From: Nephrocerus scutellatus
Lineage: Eukaryota; Arthropoda; Insecta; Diptera; Pipunculidae
Direction of reading: 5' to 3'
Length of the DNA: 64,000 nt
NCBI GenBank assembly: GCA_947095585.1
Contig: OX352765.1
Span: 75,003,976-75,067,975, forward strand
The notes beneath the pieces are model-generated. The model did not search any database and had not been told where the DNA came from. It worked only from the letters and a program-made list of their open reading frames with translations. Positions 22,786 through 35,021 of the stretch are shown here, piece after piece. Position numbers and translations under genes: made by a program. The first letter of the stretch is position 1, and the number at the start of each line of letters is the position of its first letter.

Positions 22786-25700
22786 TATGTAACACTTGGG
22801 TGGGATCAAAGTGGACAAGTATTAAGGAGTATGAAAGAATTCAATTACTTTGACATTCCCTTTACGGAACATAATTTATTTCTTAAGCTTACAAAAGTGA
22901 TAACGGGGTGCAAATGGAGTTTTGACGAACTGAAATGTAGGTTCTAAAATAATGCATCTTTAATTTGAACCTTCTTTCGATTTCTAAAATTCGAAATATT
23001 TGAAACTTAAGGAAGGCCCTTTTAGTGTAAGAGACTGTAACAGAGTGTAACCATTTATGAAAACATAGCCAGAAGCTTAAATGGTTGTGTTACCGAAATA
23101 AGTGCGTAAAAGTTCAATTACGTAGAATAGACAAACAAGCTCAGCTGCTAAACAGCTTTAGATTCTGCATGATATTCACTTTTTTTAGTTTTTCGGCTAT
23201 GACCTAAGTACGTTGCCTTTCATCATTTCCTTCTTCTAAAAACGAAACGTAAAAGTTCAAAAATTGCAAGAAATAAAACAATAAATGTATGAATTTTCAT
23301 AAAACGTAAGTAATTTTATTGAATAATCGATAACAGCAGTTGTTGTTTTTTTTTTTACTTAACAGTAACATATGCACACATTCAATACACTTTACGATTA
23401 AATTACATTTAGTGCCAAATACAGCAAGAAGACTCTGACAAATTGCCTGATTGATTGATCGAGAATCGATTTTAAGTTTCTATGACGTTCGTTTCTTTCT
23501 TTTTCATACAACATTGAATACACGAGAGTACAGCAATACTAGAACTTTTTCCATCTCGAATGTTTTTTATACATTTTTTGAGTCATCAACTCCAATAAAC
23601 AAAGTGGTTGTTAGGAAGGCTGCCGTTAGTGCCGAATACTTCCAGACGATTTCGTTTCTCCTCAGCGGTTACAATGCCACGAAAAGTTTTTCTCAATTTT
23701 TTCTATTGTAAAAGTTTCTGCAATTTCAAGTCTGTCATTACGAGTAAATTCCTTGAAATAACAGCGAAACTTGTCCGTCTAGGTAGGTTGAAAACATTTT
23801 GTTCTACCACTCTCTTACAACGATTATATACGCGGTTTGAGCCAACTTGAGCTACGTTTCGACACCATTTAAACTTTGCTAGAGTTCAGAATTCAGATAA
23901 GCTTGACTCGACTCGACTGCACTCGCTCAGCGAATTTCGGCTGAAGGTAATTATTATCTGAATTTTTCAACTACATGACAACTGAAATACCACAGCGATT
24001 AATCATTTGATTGCTACGCAGATAATATCGCCTTAGTTTGCTGACATGAGAAACAATCTCTTAACGCTGAGCCATAACGCGAAAGCATGACACCATAACA
24101 ACATTACGGAGAACATTGCACGGCTTTTTCGAAATGAAAGTTTTGACGACGGTTCAAGACTTAAAATAGCCCTCTAATATTTACATATAATAAACTCCCA
24201 CTAAAATAAGATCTGTAATTACTGACTTTAATTTTATTTTAAATGAAAGTCTCCAATGTCGGAATCAGGATCGATAACTTCTCAAATAATGCAACATCAT
24301 CGGCGCGAAAGAAATGATTTGCGTCAATAATTAGTGTAAGAGTGCATGTTGACAGTTCGTGCAGCGTCTAGGACGCTTAACTCGCATGAATTTCTACAAT
24401 GAAAGTCATGAGAGACGACATTTCTTCGCTAGAAGTATGGCATTTACTATTTAGGGATTTTAAGCAGCGAGACATGGGGTTAATCTGTGGAATGGTCGCC
24501 CAAAAAAAACACTTTAACATTTTGGTTATAATCGTAATTAGAACATAATACAGTACAGAACTTTTTTTTATTAATCATTTAGTCATTTGAAATAAAAGTT
24601 AACCTGTGAAATAGGCCCCACCTCAAAAACAGATAATATGGCGATTATCACCAAATAACAAAATGTAAAAATTAAAGGACTGTTATTGTTATTATTATTT
24701 ATATATAATAAAAAAGTTTTTATGCACGATTTTATGGATTATAAATTTGCCTTAAAAAAATCGTAGACGCAAAACAAAAGTGAAATGGCCCCACTAAAGT
24801 GGATTTTCTTTGGTAAAAGAGGAAAAACAAAAACTCATTATTTTACTCAAAAATAGATTACGTACTGATAATAATTAAAATAATTATTTGAATCGGAGTA
24901 TTTCTGAATCGTATTACGAGGGGCGATCAATAAGTGAAAACAAGTGGCGTTGCTGAGGGAAGTTGACTTTAACGTCGTGTACTGTCATCTGTCAAACTAG
25001 ACATATAACTACCCGAAGTAACGATTACTTTAATGAAATACTCTTCATTACTTTTTAATCTTTTATAAGAACATCATGTTCGCATGGAACGAATATTTAT
25101 TGGTATGGTTTTGTGTAGTGGTTAGTGATATATAGGAAACTATGCAAGGTGAAGATAGTAAGTATTAGATACAATAGACGACGGTTTCTCTCGTCTTCAT
25201 GTGCCGTTGTGAAATGGCTAGGCCGTATGACCTATCGTATATTAACCAAAAAAAGATATAGAACTACGAGTAGATTGCTACAGGAAAAACTTTTCAAAAG
25301 TATAGTACTGCTAGAATGCTATTTCATTTCATTGTTAGATAAGAACAAAGATTGCACGGCATTTAAATTGCAACACCGCAATCCTCTGCAATAATTGAGG
25401 GCCGTCAATATTGTGAAGAACCGGATGTAGACCGGGAGAAAGACCCCTTACACTGTTGGCAAACAAGGGAGCTTGTATACCAACTGCTAGCAAGACTAGC
25501 CAAAAAACACGTTTCAGTGGCAGCTTCTGTGCTTTAAGAAAGAATATTTTCAAAAAGTGGAGAAATATTTTCTGACAGGCATTGTTGTCTTAAATCCAAA
25601 ATTTTTAAAAAGACAATAGACGAAAGTGACTGTTTCCTATACTTCCTCGAAGGTAGGTCTTATCAACACACGTGTGTTAACATAGGAATTACTATTGTTA

Positions 25701-26132
25701 TTTATTGCAGTCTCAGCGAACACACATTCCCACGGTAGTTTTGCATTGCGCATGAGCCATTTAGCAGAAAAATTAATTTGGTCGTGTGAAAAATAGCGTA
25801 CATTACTCGTTGAAAAATGCCTATCGAATGCTCGGTAGAGCTTCTAACTCAGCAAGATAACGTCCACTTTCCTAGCTCGTTATGCTATATACTATATTTA
25901 TATTTGATTATGTTTTGTTAACAAGAACTGTAACAACTATAATTAAAGTTAGCATTCAGAAACTCTTTTAACTGAACGTGGCAAAATGGCAACACGTTTT
26001 AGTTTTAATTTATACATGATTTTCTATTAAGGGAAATGCATTTTTTCTTTTTAATGAACACAACATCATTCAAGTGTCCTCCATGGAAAAGATTTTTTTG
26101 CATAAATTCTCGTATATTCCAGCAATTTCGCG
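22786..26132. other. Intergenic stretch without recognisable gene
   Basis: No recognised coding domain. At about 24917-24940 the sequence ttacgaggggcgatcaataa resembles the terminal sequence of some mariner elements, but no matching opposite end or transposase was found nearby. The open frame at 25125-25394 is unassigned. Confidence 0.4.
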
Positions 26133-26525
26133 TTAAGTATTATAGCTCTGAGCTTGTAAAGTCTGTGACTTATTGGAATAGAACATTGACTTGACATAGC
26201 CCAAAAGAAAAAAACCTAAAGCCGTTAAATCGCATAAACGACGGTCTGGTGATATGATCATTTCTGAAAATAACGCTTTGACTGAACTCTGTGACATGTG
26301 GCGCCACCCTGCTGAAACCAATTTATCCCACAAAAAACCAATCAGCATATCACGGTAGCGGTTTTCATTAACCGTAACGGATTTATTAGTTTTGTTTAAA
26401 AATAAATGTGATGCCTCCAAAATAAAATCCAAACAGTTAATTTTTGCAGATGTAAAGGCTTTTTCAATAGGGACATAACAATTTTGTATTTTAATACAAT
26501 CGCACTCTAAACCTTTTTTTATCAT
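26133..26525 (-). pseudogene. Mariner-type transposase, C-terminal half (minus strand)
   Basis: An open 130-residue frame on the minus strand carries NKSVTVNENRYRDMLIGFLWDKL (about residues 45-67) and then a degenerate SRGW...MSQSS region where the second catalytic Asp block (FQQDGA) is expected. It continues IISPDRRLCDLTALGFFLLGYVKSMFYSNKSQTLQ, equivalent to the CDLTPLDFFLWGYVK region that holds the third catalytic Asp in mariner transposases. Here the D of LDFF is replaced by G and the second-Asp block is unrecognisable, so this remnant is catalytically dead. The matching N-terminal half lies just beyond, in the opposite orientation, at 26566. Confidence 0.8.
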
Positions 26526-26565
26526 TTGCCAATGTGAAAACGTCAGTTAAAGTTATTGTTTTTAT

Positions 26566-26935
26566 CATGGTGAAGCTCACGAACGAGCAACGTTTGGAAA
26601 TTACTAAAAATTACTACCTTACAGCGCTTACTGCAAATTTCGGTCGTAATAATCGACACACCAGACAGACTGTGTTCTTGCTATAGTGGATAAATTCGAG
26701 TCAACATATTTACTATTGAATGTTGAATATTCCTATGCCAGTAATACAACGCAAATATCGCAGACGAAGTGCTTTCAGTTCAAAATTAGCCAAATCATTC
26801 AATTCCTCGCCGTTCACAGAGGAATTGGGAATCTCTAGTGCACATATTGTGGCGAATTTTGCGTAAATATATTAGCTTTAAGGCTTACAAGATTAAATTA
26901 ACTGAAGAACTCATTTAAAATGCCGAAACTTCTCA
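26566..26935 (+). pseudogene. Mariner-type transposase, N-terminal half (plus strand)
   Basis: Starting at an ATG (26566), the frame reads MVKLTNEQRLEITKNYY, the usual start of a mariner-like transposase whose N terminus is a helix-turn-helix DNA-binding domain. Shifted frames then give FGRNNRHTRQT, VDKFESTY, QRKYRRRSAFSS, a LGISSAHIVANFA-like second helix-turn-helix (about 26825-26865), and KAYKIKLTEEL (about 26880-26915). Several frameshifts and stops are present. Combined with the minus-strand C-terminal half at 26133-26525, it suggests one element broken by an inversion. Confidence 0.75.
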
Positions 26936-27129
26936 CATTGGGCTCTGTAAAAGTTTATGTTATGTCCTTATTAAAAAAACGTATATTAAAGTCGGTATAG
27001 GTATATGTGATTGAATTGTTTTTCAAAATGACTGGATACATACTCGTATTTATTTTATTTTGGCCATTGCGGATATGAATTTTAAATTTAAAAAATTTTC
27101 AATGTATATTATTGGAAGGCGGAGGTTGT

Positions 27130-27625
27130 TTATAGGCTACAGTATGTAGTCTTTTCAGACGAAAAAAACTTTAATTTGGAGGTTCCCGATGGCTATGCTT
27201 ACTACTTTCAGATCTTCGAAAGGAAGAGCATGCTTTAGATCGACTAGACAGACAGACAGAATGTTACAGCATACAATGGTGTATTAAAAACGGCTTTCCC
27301 TCCAATCAAGGATATTTTTCGGCCCTTGGAATGGATATTGCAGCAGGGTAACGCCCCTATCCATTCCTCGAAGCTCGTAAAGTCTTGGATTGAGCTCCAA
27401 AAAAGTGTCCTGGTCGCCATACTCGCCCGACCTTAACATTATAGAAAATGTTTGGGGATGGTTAGCACCCAAAGTATACGAGTCTGGAAGGCAATATCCA
27501 AATGAATCGGAACTCATTAAAGGAATAAAAAGTGCCTCGGAGACTATTTCACTTGATTATATAAATTAATTATATGTCGTCTTCCTTACCCAACAGGATG
27601 TACCAGGTCATAGTTAACACATTAT
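27130..27625 (+). mobile_element. Degraded Tc1-like transposase, C-terminal part
   Basis: Frames on the + strand read VFSDEKNFNLEVPDGYAYYF (first Asp region, about 27148-27210), TAYNGVLKTAFP, then LQQGNAPIHSSKLVKSWIELQ (about 27330-27393), where the second catalytic Asp (usually QQDNAP) is Gly. This is followed by YSPDLNIIENVWGWLAPKVYESGRQ (about 27418-27497, third acidic region). A frameshift at about 27395-27420 and stops show it is inactive. No flanking inverted repeats were identified. Confidence 0.8.
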
Positions 27626-30269
27626 TAATTCTTTTATAAATAAGATATAAATTTATGGAATTAAAATCAAAAAAATAGTTTTGGGTTATTCTCTGCCCAT
27701 TTTCTTATGTTATTCGGCATTTTCAAGTGGGGGATCTAATCAAATATCCGGACAAAAGTAGATTTTTCATATTAATGGCGTATTTTTTAGTTTTGTTTTA
27801 GAAATCTGCGCTCGAGCTCAGATTTTTCCTCGAAAAAATTAACACGAAAGCCGAGAATCTATTGTTTACATAGTTTTGTTGCATGTGTTGTGGTTGCAGT
27901 TAATGCAAATAAATAGGGGTAAGTCTCCCAAAATATCAAGATCATTTAGAGGGGAAATCCGATCTGCCGTAGATTGGTTTTTTGAAAAAAAAAAAAAAAA
28001 AAAAAAAGGACTTGACAGCCTACAAATCAATCTACAACAGTTTTTTTTTAAAATTCTGTTAAAATGTTAGTTAGAGTTACTACCGTTCTTTTTGCGTATA
28101 ATGTTATAAACTTCCATTGGCAAAAAATTCATTTCAAACGTTTTACTTGATTTGCTGATTCTTGTCGCCAATGTGAACTCTAGACATTAATGGTTGTAAT
28201 TTTTCAACTTAATTTACAGGGCTCGTATGCTGCTATGTGGGTGCTAATCGGATGTCGTGCACTTTGGTACTTTGGTTTTTATGACGGGGCGCATATTCTC
28301 TTTAAATTAAAAAATCTGGAGATCGGCAGACAGGTTTTCTGTCATTAATACTGACTGTGGCAAATTCACTTGTCAAAAAAAAAAAAAAAAAAACCTGCCT
28401 GCCTGCCTGCCACCGACACGCCGGCCGACGCAATGATAACATTATGAATTTAAAAACTCAACTATTCAGTGTCAAATAAACGACATAGTGCAATTCTAAA
28501 ACTGCAATTGGAACGGAAGATTATGCGAAAGCCGAGAGCCAACACGAAAATCATTTCTCGAGTACCGCTCGCTCATCCCATGACATTTTCCAAATACATA
28601 TTAACATATGCCTTCAATGATAACAAAACAATAAAAACCAGAGCCAAACTAAACATAAATGCACTTGCGAAAGTTGCTGTAATCGGTTATTGTTGTTATC
28701 AAAAACGATGTTTCCTTTTAATTGGTCAATTAATAACCGTACTGGCCTGTGTGCCGTTATTATTCTCATTGCGATTATTATCATGATGACCATCGCCGTC
28801 AATTGTTATACCCTAGCAGCTAACAACTACACGCCTGTGGCTGTGACACTAAATATAGAAACCTCACTCGCTCTCACTATCAGCGGGAACGTCTAATTCT
28901 GCTTCAATTTAAAATTCAAATCTAATTCACATTTGCATTCGTTAATTTTCCATTTAAATAAAAAATAATAAACTCGGCAAACATATCATACATATCATAC
29001 AAAGTATAGCAATAAGTACGTGCAAACGCACAACAAATCAACTCCAATCATCGGCATAACTTCTTAAATATGTATGCATATGTATGTGTGTTTTTCTGTT
29101 CATATATTCAACTTATTACAATTTTTTGTCGATTTGCTTTGATTTTTTCTTTGTTTGTTTGTTAGTTACTTCTTGGGTACTTGGGTTAATTCAATGGGAA
29201 TCGAGCGAGAAAAAAAATTAACTTTAGTAGTTTTTGAGGTTTGCGAACGAAGGAAAATTGCTGACGGAAAAATTAGAACTGGCCGAATGTTTGTCTAGTT
29301 CGACGGACGAAGAGAAGGGATTTTCAGGTTGAATTTGAATTCTCCTCTGCAGCAAACGGCAATGGCGGCAGCGGTAGCTGAACACAAGTTGTCCCAGCAA
29401 CAGTACACAGTAGCACCTAGCTGCAATTCAATCACGAAAGAGGAGTAGGAGATAAATGCTGTAATGTACAGGGCGTATGGTGCAAAAAAAAAAGTGTTGT
29501 GCTCTCGCTCGCAGCAAAACCGAAGCAGTTGATAAAACCAACCAACTGAACAGGCAAAACAATACCGAACGGACGAACCGAACTAAAAAACACCGAAGCG
29601 TACCACCGGCCGCCCGACCAGAATCGACAGAGTAAATAAAGAAACTGATTTTTCACAGAGAGATTTTTTTCATCAACCCCTTGTAGCAGACGATTAGTGA
29701 CATCGATTTCAAGCTGTACAGCTGTACTCTCTTGTAATGCATCTTCCGAGTTCTTTGCATGCGAGTAAATATTTATATATTCGCGTTATATACAAAATAT
29801 ATAACCATCTTGGCTAAGCAATTTATATGTATTTATTATATTATTTCAGGAATATATCTAAAAGAAGCAACGTAAGGACAAAACCGAAATCAGATGTTCT
29901 CTCTCTGTGCCCCTTTCATAAAAAGTGGAAACTGGTAATTTCTCTTCAGCAAGCATAATGCTGTGAATTTCCCCTGCTTGCAATTATTTCTCTTTCAAAT
30001 TGATGTGAACTGGCTACAGCTGGTGTTGAAGTAGTGGATAAATTTTCATGATTTTATTATTATTTGTTAAATATAAATATATATGTAGGTAATTTGCAGG
30101 GACTTCAACACTATGCCTATTATAGCTGAGTTCACTTTGCCAGAACAAGATGTGCAGTGATATTACAATGTTGCCAGATAACTAAAATTTGTTTATTATT
30201 TTTATTATTATTCTAGCAATGGATAAAGAAACAATGGTAAATTACTTATCTAAAATAACATGACGTAGC
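27626..30269. other. Intergenic stretch with homopolymer and (CCTG)n runs
   Basis: A long A run lies at about 27987-28007, and A-rich then (CCTG)4-like repeats at about 28377-28412. Short frames at 28469-28786 and 28690-28896 have no recognised domain. A candidate acceptor (tctcctctgcag) at 29341-29352 precedes a 28-codon ORF at 29362-29448. Confidence 0.4.
29362..29448 (+). CDS. Possible 28-codon small ORF or upstream ORF
   Basis: ATG in a favourable context (cggcaATG) opens a 28-residue frame beginning MAAAVAEHKLSQQQ and ending at a TAG at 29446-29448. It follows directly after a pyrimidine-rich sequence ending in CAG that looks like a splice acceptor. It could be a leader exon with an upstream ORF, a small peptide or chance. 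No family is recognised. Confidence 0.15.
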   Translation: MAAAVAEHKLSQQQYTVAPSCNSITKEE

Positions 30270-31192
30270 ATGACTCGCCCTAAATGCAGGGAGAGTGAGT
30301 TCTGAGGCTGAGATGCCGGGCGTAGAAAAGAAATGGACACGCCTTAAGAATACTGTCATTAGTACTGCTGACTCCATCTTAGGCAGTAGTCGTAGAGATC
30401 GGAATAACTGGTTAAATGACGAATGTAAGCTAGCGACTGATCGTAAGAATCTTGCGTACCGAGCAATGCAACAATCTCATAGAACGAGGGCACCCGAAGA
30501 TGAATATAAAAAGCTCAAAAGATATGAAAAAAAAAAACAGTTTACCGGCGAAAAAAAGCAGCCTGGGAGAAGAATCTCGTCCGTGAACTAGAACAGTATA
30601 GACCCAAGAGCTGTACAGGAAGCTTTCATCCAGATCGAGCAGGCGGGACGAAATCTGTGGCTGCACATAAATGAGAGCAAAACAAAGTACATGGTGGTCA
30701 CGTCTGCGAGTAGAAGATCCAACGTTAGTCTCTCAATTCAAATAGTGGAGCGCGAATTTGAAGTAGTGGAATCCTTTAACTATCTCGGGTCAACTGTAGC
30801 AGCCGATAACAGCATGGAACCAGAAATACGCGCACGGTTGCGTAAAGCCAACAAAGCCTACTTTAGTCTGTCAAGACTCTTCAAATTCAGGAACTTAACC
30901 ATAACATCCAAGCTGCTGGTATATAAGTCAATGGTCATACCAAATCTACGAGTTTTACCGCGATGTCGACATCGTAAAGAGGAGATTAAACTCGGTAGGC
31001 TCCGGTGGGCAGGACACCTAGCTTGCATGAGCGAAGATGATTCTGCTCGGAAAGTCCTTTGTGGTAGGATTTATGGAACACGACAGCGAGGTCGGCCAAT
31101 TCTACGCTGGAAGTATGGCGTAGACCAGGACGCCCTGAGTGTAGGGATGCCAAACTGGATGACACCGGTTGTAGAGCCAAATATGATGATGT
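30270..31192 (+). mobile_element. Second RTE-type LINE copy, internally deleted
   Basis: Positions 30270-30590 match 505-745 of the first RTE copy almost base for base (actgctgactccatcttagg, then gtagagatcgg), encoding TRLKNTVISTADSILGSSRR. After about 30600 the sequence jumps to the post-RT region: EAFIQIEQAGRN, FNYLGSTVAADNSMEPEIRARL (about 30768-30838), LGRLRWAGHLACMSEDDSARKVL (about 30990-31060) and GRPILRWKYGVDQDAL. The RT core with YADD is deleted. The open frame 30691-31200 is the C-terminal domain and is not a host gene. The 3' end (about 31192) abuts satellite-element copy F. Confidence 0.85.
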
Positions 31193-31451
31193 TATATTAA
31201 CTTCACGTGCCCACATGTGTATATATGTTCCAGACATATTTTTTAAAAATGTACCCGATTTTCTACAAATTTTATGAACGTGTGTATCTGCGATGGCAAG
31301 ACTTTTTGTAAAAATTAAAAAGTGTTCGGGCCTCGGGGCTCCCATTAAAATTTTTTGAAAATGTACCCGATTTTCTCCAAATTTTATACACATGTGTATC
31401 ATCGATTAGTGAGTTTACAAGAAAATTTTTAATTTTTATTGGCTTTTTTTT
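31193..31451 (-). repeat. Satellite-bearing dispersed element, copy F (reverse orientation)
   Basis: The reverse complement starts with the head (aataaaaattaaaaattttc, ttgtaaactcactaatcgat) at about 31451-31400, then one to two units (tatacacatgtg mirrored near 31385; aaatcgggtacatttt) and the tail motif cacgtgaagttaatat at 31193-31208. It is the only copy in this orientation, and its tail lies exactly at the 3' end of the RTE copy. Confidence 0.8.
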
Positions 31452-33640
31452 TGTCTTTACAATATGTGCAAAGCTGTGTATATTTCCTAATAACGCGGAC
31501 GCTTTTAAACAAACGTTGTAACGTTTTTTTAAATTATTAAAAAAACAAACAATTACGAATTTATGGTCCTATGCGATAAAGTGATAAAAGTACAATTACG
31601 AAACTAGCATACGTCCAGTTTCCCAGCGAAATTTTATAAATAATCAAAATCGTATGCGCGTACCTGGCAACGTTCGCCGATGCATATGATCATTGCGTTT
31701 GATACCAATTTCTGTGGCAAAGAGATAGGTGAAATTTCTTTCCCAATTGTCTGTAGGCATATAATTTTGGCGCTGGAAGTATATTAGAACTCTAATAAGG
31801 ATCGCTGATTTCATAAATAAATGAATGCAGTACAACAAAATCCATATATACACCTTTATGTATTTATATTATATTTAATATTTTTATTAAATCAGCTTCC
31901 AGATTGCCTTCCTAAAGCCTTATATCTCAACCTCAGCTTTCTATTCTGTACAAGTGTTAGTGGGTTTGTTTGATGAGCTGCGTCGTTGCAGCGTCCACAG
32001 ATTCGCGATTCCAGTGGTTGGGCGGGCGTGTGGTTTATAAGTGTGCATCTGATTGGTGTGTATCGCTGTCGCTGTAAGCTTAGTAGTATAGTATTACTAA
32101 AGAGATGAAATTAGGAGCACAAAGCAAAATTTTCTCCAGGACTCTTAGTGATATACCTGCAGCATATATATAATTCCATTAGCTAGAACAATAAGATTTA
32201 AATAAATAATACAATAATTTTTTTCCCATTATTATCTTCTTCGATTGGGTTTCAGTTTTTTCTTGTTGCGAACATTGTAATTAAGAGCAACTACTATTTG
32301 CATATAAATGTGGATTGAGTTCGAGTATCTGAACGTATTACATATGTGTATATGTATTTATCATTATATATATTTGCATACTGTCGTTGTTGCTGATGTA
32401 GTGATAATTTTCTAAGCCTTCGTAGGTACATTCAGAGCAAAATAAGTTAAAATAATGGATTGGAACCAATTTAACTTAAGATGAGACATTTTGCCGGTGA
32501 TCGCCTTAGTATACGTATCTATATGTAACTATGTATGGATGCATCATACATTTGAGTATTATTTACAACCATTTCAAGTTCGATTTTTTGTCATTGATCT
32601 GTTTTTTCCTTGTCAGGGGACGATTTATTATTATAAAGTTTTTGTGTGCCATATCACCCTACCTTAGGTGCTGCTGCAATTCGTTGGAATAGAGCTAACC
32701 TACCTTACTACTAACTAAGCTTTTCATGTTTGGTTATTAGAAGCTGGTGCCTACCAAAATCAACGCAATGTGCTGTGTGCAAACGTGAAAGCAAACACAA
32801 AACGCGGTTTTTTTTCTGTTTTGGCAGGGGCAGGGGCAGGAGCAGAGAAAATTATGAATTTCATTACCTTATAATTGCTTCACTAGAAGAGTAGCTAGGC
32901 ACAATGGCCAGGTAGGTGCTCGGTAGTTGTTGCTTTTTGTCCCTTGCGTTGACCATGCAGTGTCCCATATAATCCCAATACAATGCCATGATATCTAAAG
33001 ACAAATTATATACATATACTCGCGTGAAGTCACGTACGCCGAGCGAAATACGCTCTTGTCATAATTCTCTTTATTTCTTTTTATCTAAAGCGGAAAGGAG
33101 AAAGCGTGTGTTGTAAACACAGCCGAGTCGTCGTCGTTGATGAAGATTTCTTTCTTTTTTTATTGTATTTTCCCAATCGAAATTAATAGTTTCTTTGTTC
33201 CCAAATTTCAACACACATCCAGTTCAGCACTGTATTGCTTCCATTGCCACTCTTTGAACAAATGCAAAAAGCAATATGGTATGTAATTATACATATGTGA
33301 TTGGAGAGTAATTCAACCAACTGTAACCGAGAGTGTTACAGCTGATTTTAAGAGAGCTGTATACGCAAATAATAAAAGTCTTATCTCTTTTTACCCTCTA
33401 CCATATGATTTTAATGCCAATTGTCTCTAGAGTCTTTCTAGTTTTCATCTACACAAGCTCTCAAACTCAAATCATATGGTTCCAACGAATCATGCATATT
33501 ATTTACTACTCAATAGCAAGCGCTTGCTCTCAACTTGTATATTAACGTTCTCGTTCGTTTGGCTCTTGATTCTTCAGCAAAAGCCTATTTACCTACAATA
33601 TAAATGCTTGCGAGTATATATATATAGTGGTGTGCAAAAG
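31452..33640. other. Region upstream of the chrb leader
   Basis: AT-rich, no recognised coding sequence. Contains a ggggcagg repeat at about 32826-32842 and the candidate HIF site at 33031. Upstream regulatory DNA of chrb is the most economical reading, by position only. Confidence 0.35.
33031..33036 (-). promoter_or_regulatory. Candidate hypoxia response element upstream of chrb
   Basis: CACGTA on + is TACGTG on -, which matches the RCGTG core bound by HIF (Sima/Tango in flies). In Drosophila, charybde and scylla are reported HIF targets. Six-base matches are frequent by chance, so this is weak. Confidence 0.2.
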
Positions 33641-33645
33641 AAACC

Positions 33646-33653
33646 TATAAAAG
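33646..33653 (+). promoter_or_regulatory. Candidate TATA box of chrb
   Basis: TATAAAAG lies about 1.3 kb upstream of the chrb start codon in a non-coding stretch. Transcription would begin near 33676. No strong initiator sequence is visible there, and other start sites are possible. Confidence 0.35.
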
Positions 33654-33675
33654 CGCTCCGCACAGAGCCGGCCGG

Positions 33676-34945
33676 GATAGTAGCTTTGCAACACTGCTGG
33701 TATTCGTTCGTAGGGTTTTGTGCCGCGCAAGACAAGAACAGGAAACTTGAACAGCACTACTTATTCAGAGACATCAGCGCGCAGCGGAAAAAACAAAATT
33801 TGTTACAAAAATCTATTTTTAGTCACTCACTACTCAGCAGCCGCCGAAGCAACTCAGAGAGAAAAATTAGAACTTTGTTGAAATTGAAATTTTGAAAAGC
33901 CATTTTTCTATTTATCTGTAATAAATTATTGTCAAAATTTCTTGCAAAATCAATCAAAACTTATGTATGTCCCGGCAACACTTAAACGAATATCAGAGAG
34001 CGGACAAATCTTTACTTCAAAAAAATAAAAATCGTCGTTTATATTGTACGAAGTCCTGCGAATTTCTCTTGTGTCGTCGTCGTCGTCGTCATTTTTCTCG
34101 TTCATTCATTTCAATTACATTCGTCGACGAGTAAACAACTCAACTTCTTCGCGCTTCGTTTTCGTCTGAAGACCGGTGAAATTCGAGAAACTACACAGGA
34201 AAATCAAATCAGAAAGGACAAAAGTGATATTCCAAGTGCTGTGAACATAATAATATACAAAATAAAAGCGGAATAGAAGGGAAAAAAATTGTCGCTTTAG
34301 AGAAATAAATTAAGAATTTATTATAATAATTACGTGTGATCATCCTGAATCGTCGATTCGTCGTGTGTCGTCCAATCGAAGTTTCGAACTCTGTTTTTTT
34401 TTTTTTTAAAAAAAAGCGCAAATGTGTAAAGAATTTAATAATTATAAAAAATTAGAGTTACCATGCAACCCCACAACCAATCAACCCACTAGGATATCAA
34501 ATTAGTAGTTGATGTAAAGAAAAATCTGTAACAAATTATCAATTATATTTGTAAATACATATAACAAATTACAAAGAGGAGAAAAAATCAAATAATATAA
34601 ATATATATATATATATACATATATATGTATGTAATGAAGTAAATGTTCAAATTAGTGTGCGTAGAGAAGAAGATAAAATTTTGTGATAAAAGTGATTGAA
34701 ATAAATCATTCATTCATTCGTCTGACAAGTGCATTTCTACTAGTATCTCTATGCTATACAATACATTATAATTATAAAGAAATAAGAATAACCACTCAAC
34801 CAAGCAATATTCAACAATTGCGGATAAATATCCTGTAAAAACAATAATAACCGCCGCAATCATTCAAGACGCCGTAGACGTCGTCGTACACACTGAAGAA
34901 ACAGCGAAAGTTGTCAAAATTGACGAAGTATTTGAAGAATTACTT
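33676..34945 (+). other. Probable chrb 5' leader region
   Basis: The stretch before the start codon is A-rich with several short upstream ORFs and a (GTC)n run near 34073-34090. The open frame 33476-33895 crosses the candidate TATA box and is probably chance. The leader may be spliced. Nothing in the sequence fixes its exact extent. Confidence 0.35.
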
Positions 34946-35021
34946 ATGAAAATGGAAGTGCTTTCTGTACAAAATCAATTCCAAGGACAATTTGGGGTTA
35001 TAGGGTCGACCAAAGTGAAAG
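34946..35021 (+). CDS. chrb: chrb coding exon 1
   Basis: Encodes MKMEVLSVQNQFQGQFGV through residue 25 (Lys) plus one base of codon 26. Donor gtaagaaaag follows at 35022. A second in-frame ATG at 34952 could also start translation. Confidence 0.9.

Noticed and set aside
28690..28896. Short membrane-protein-like ORF
   Set aside because: Hydrophobic ILI-rich stretches are expected from AT-rich DNA, and another frame overlaps it.
30691..31200. 169-residue host gene
   Set aside because: It is the post-RT C-terminal region of an RTE LINE, matching the copy at 1620-1795.
33476..33895. 139-residue open frame upstream of chrb
   Set aside because: It spans the TATA candidate and start of the probable leader, with composition typical of chance frames.
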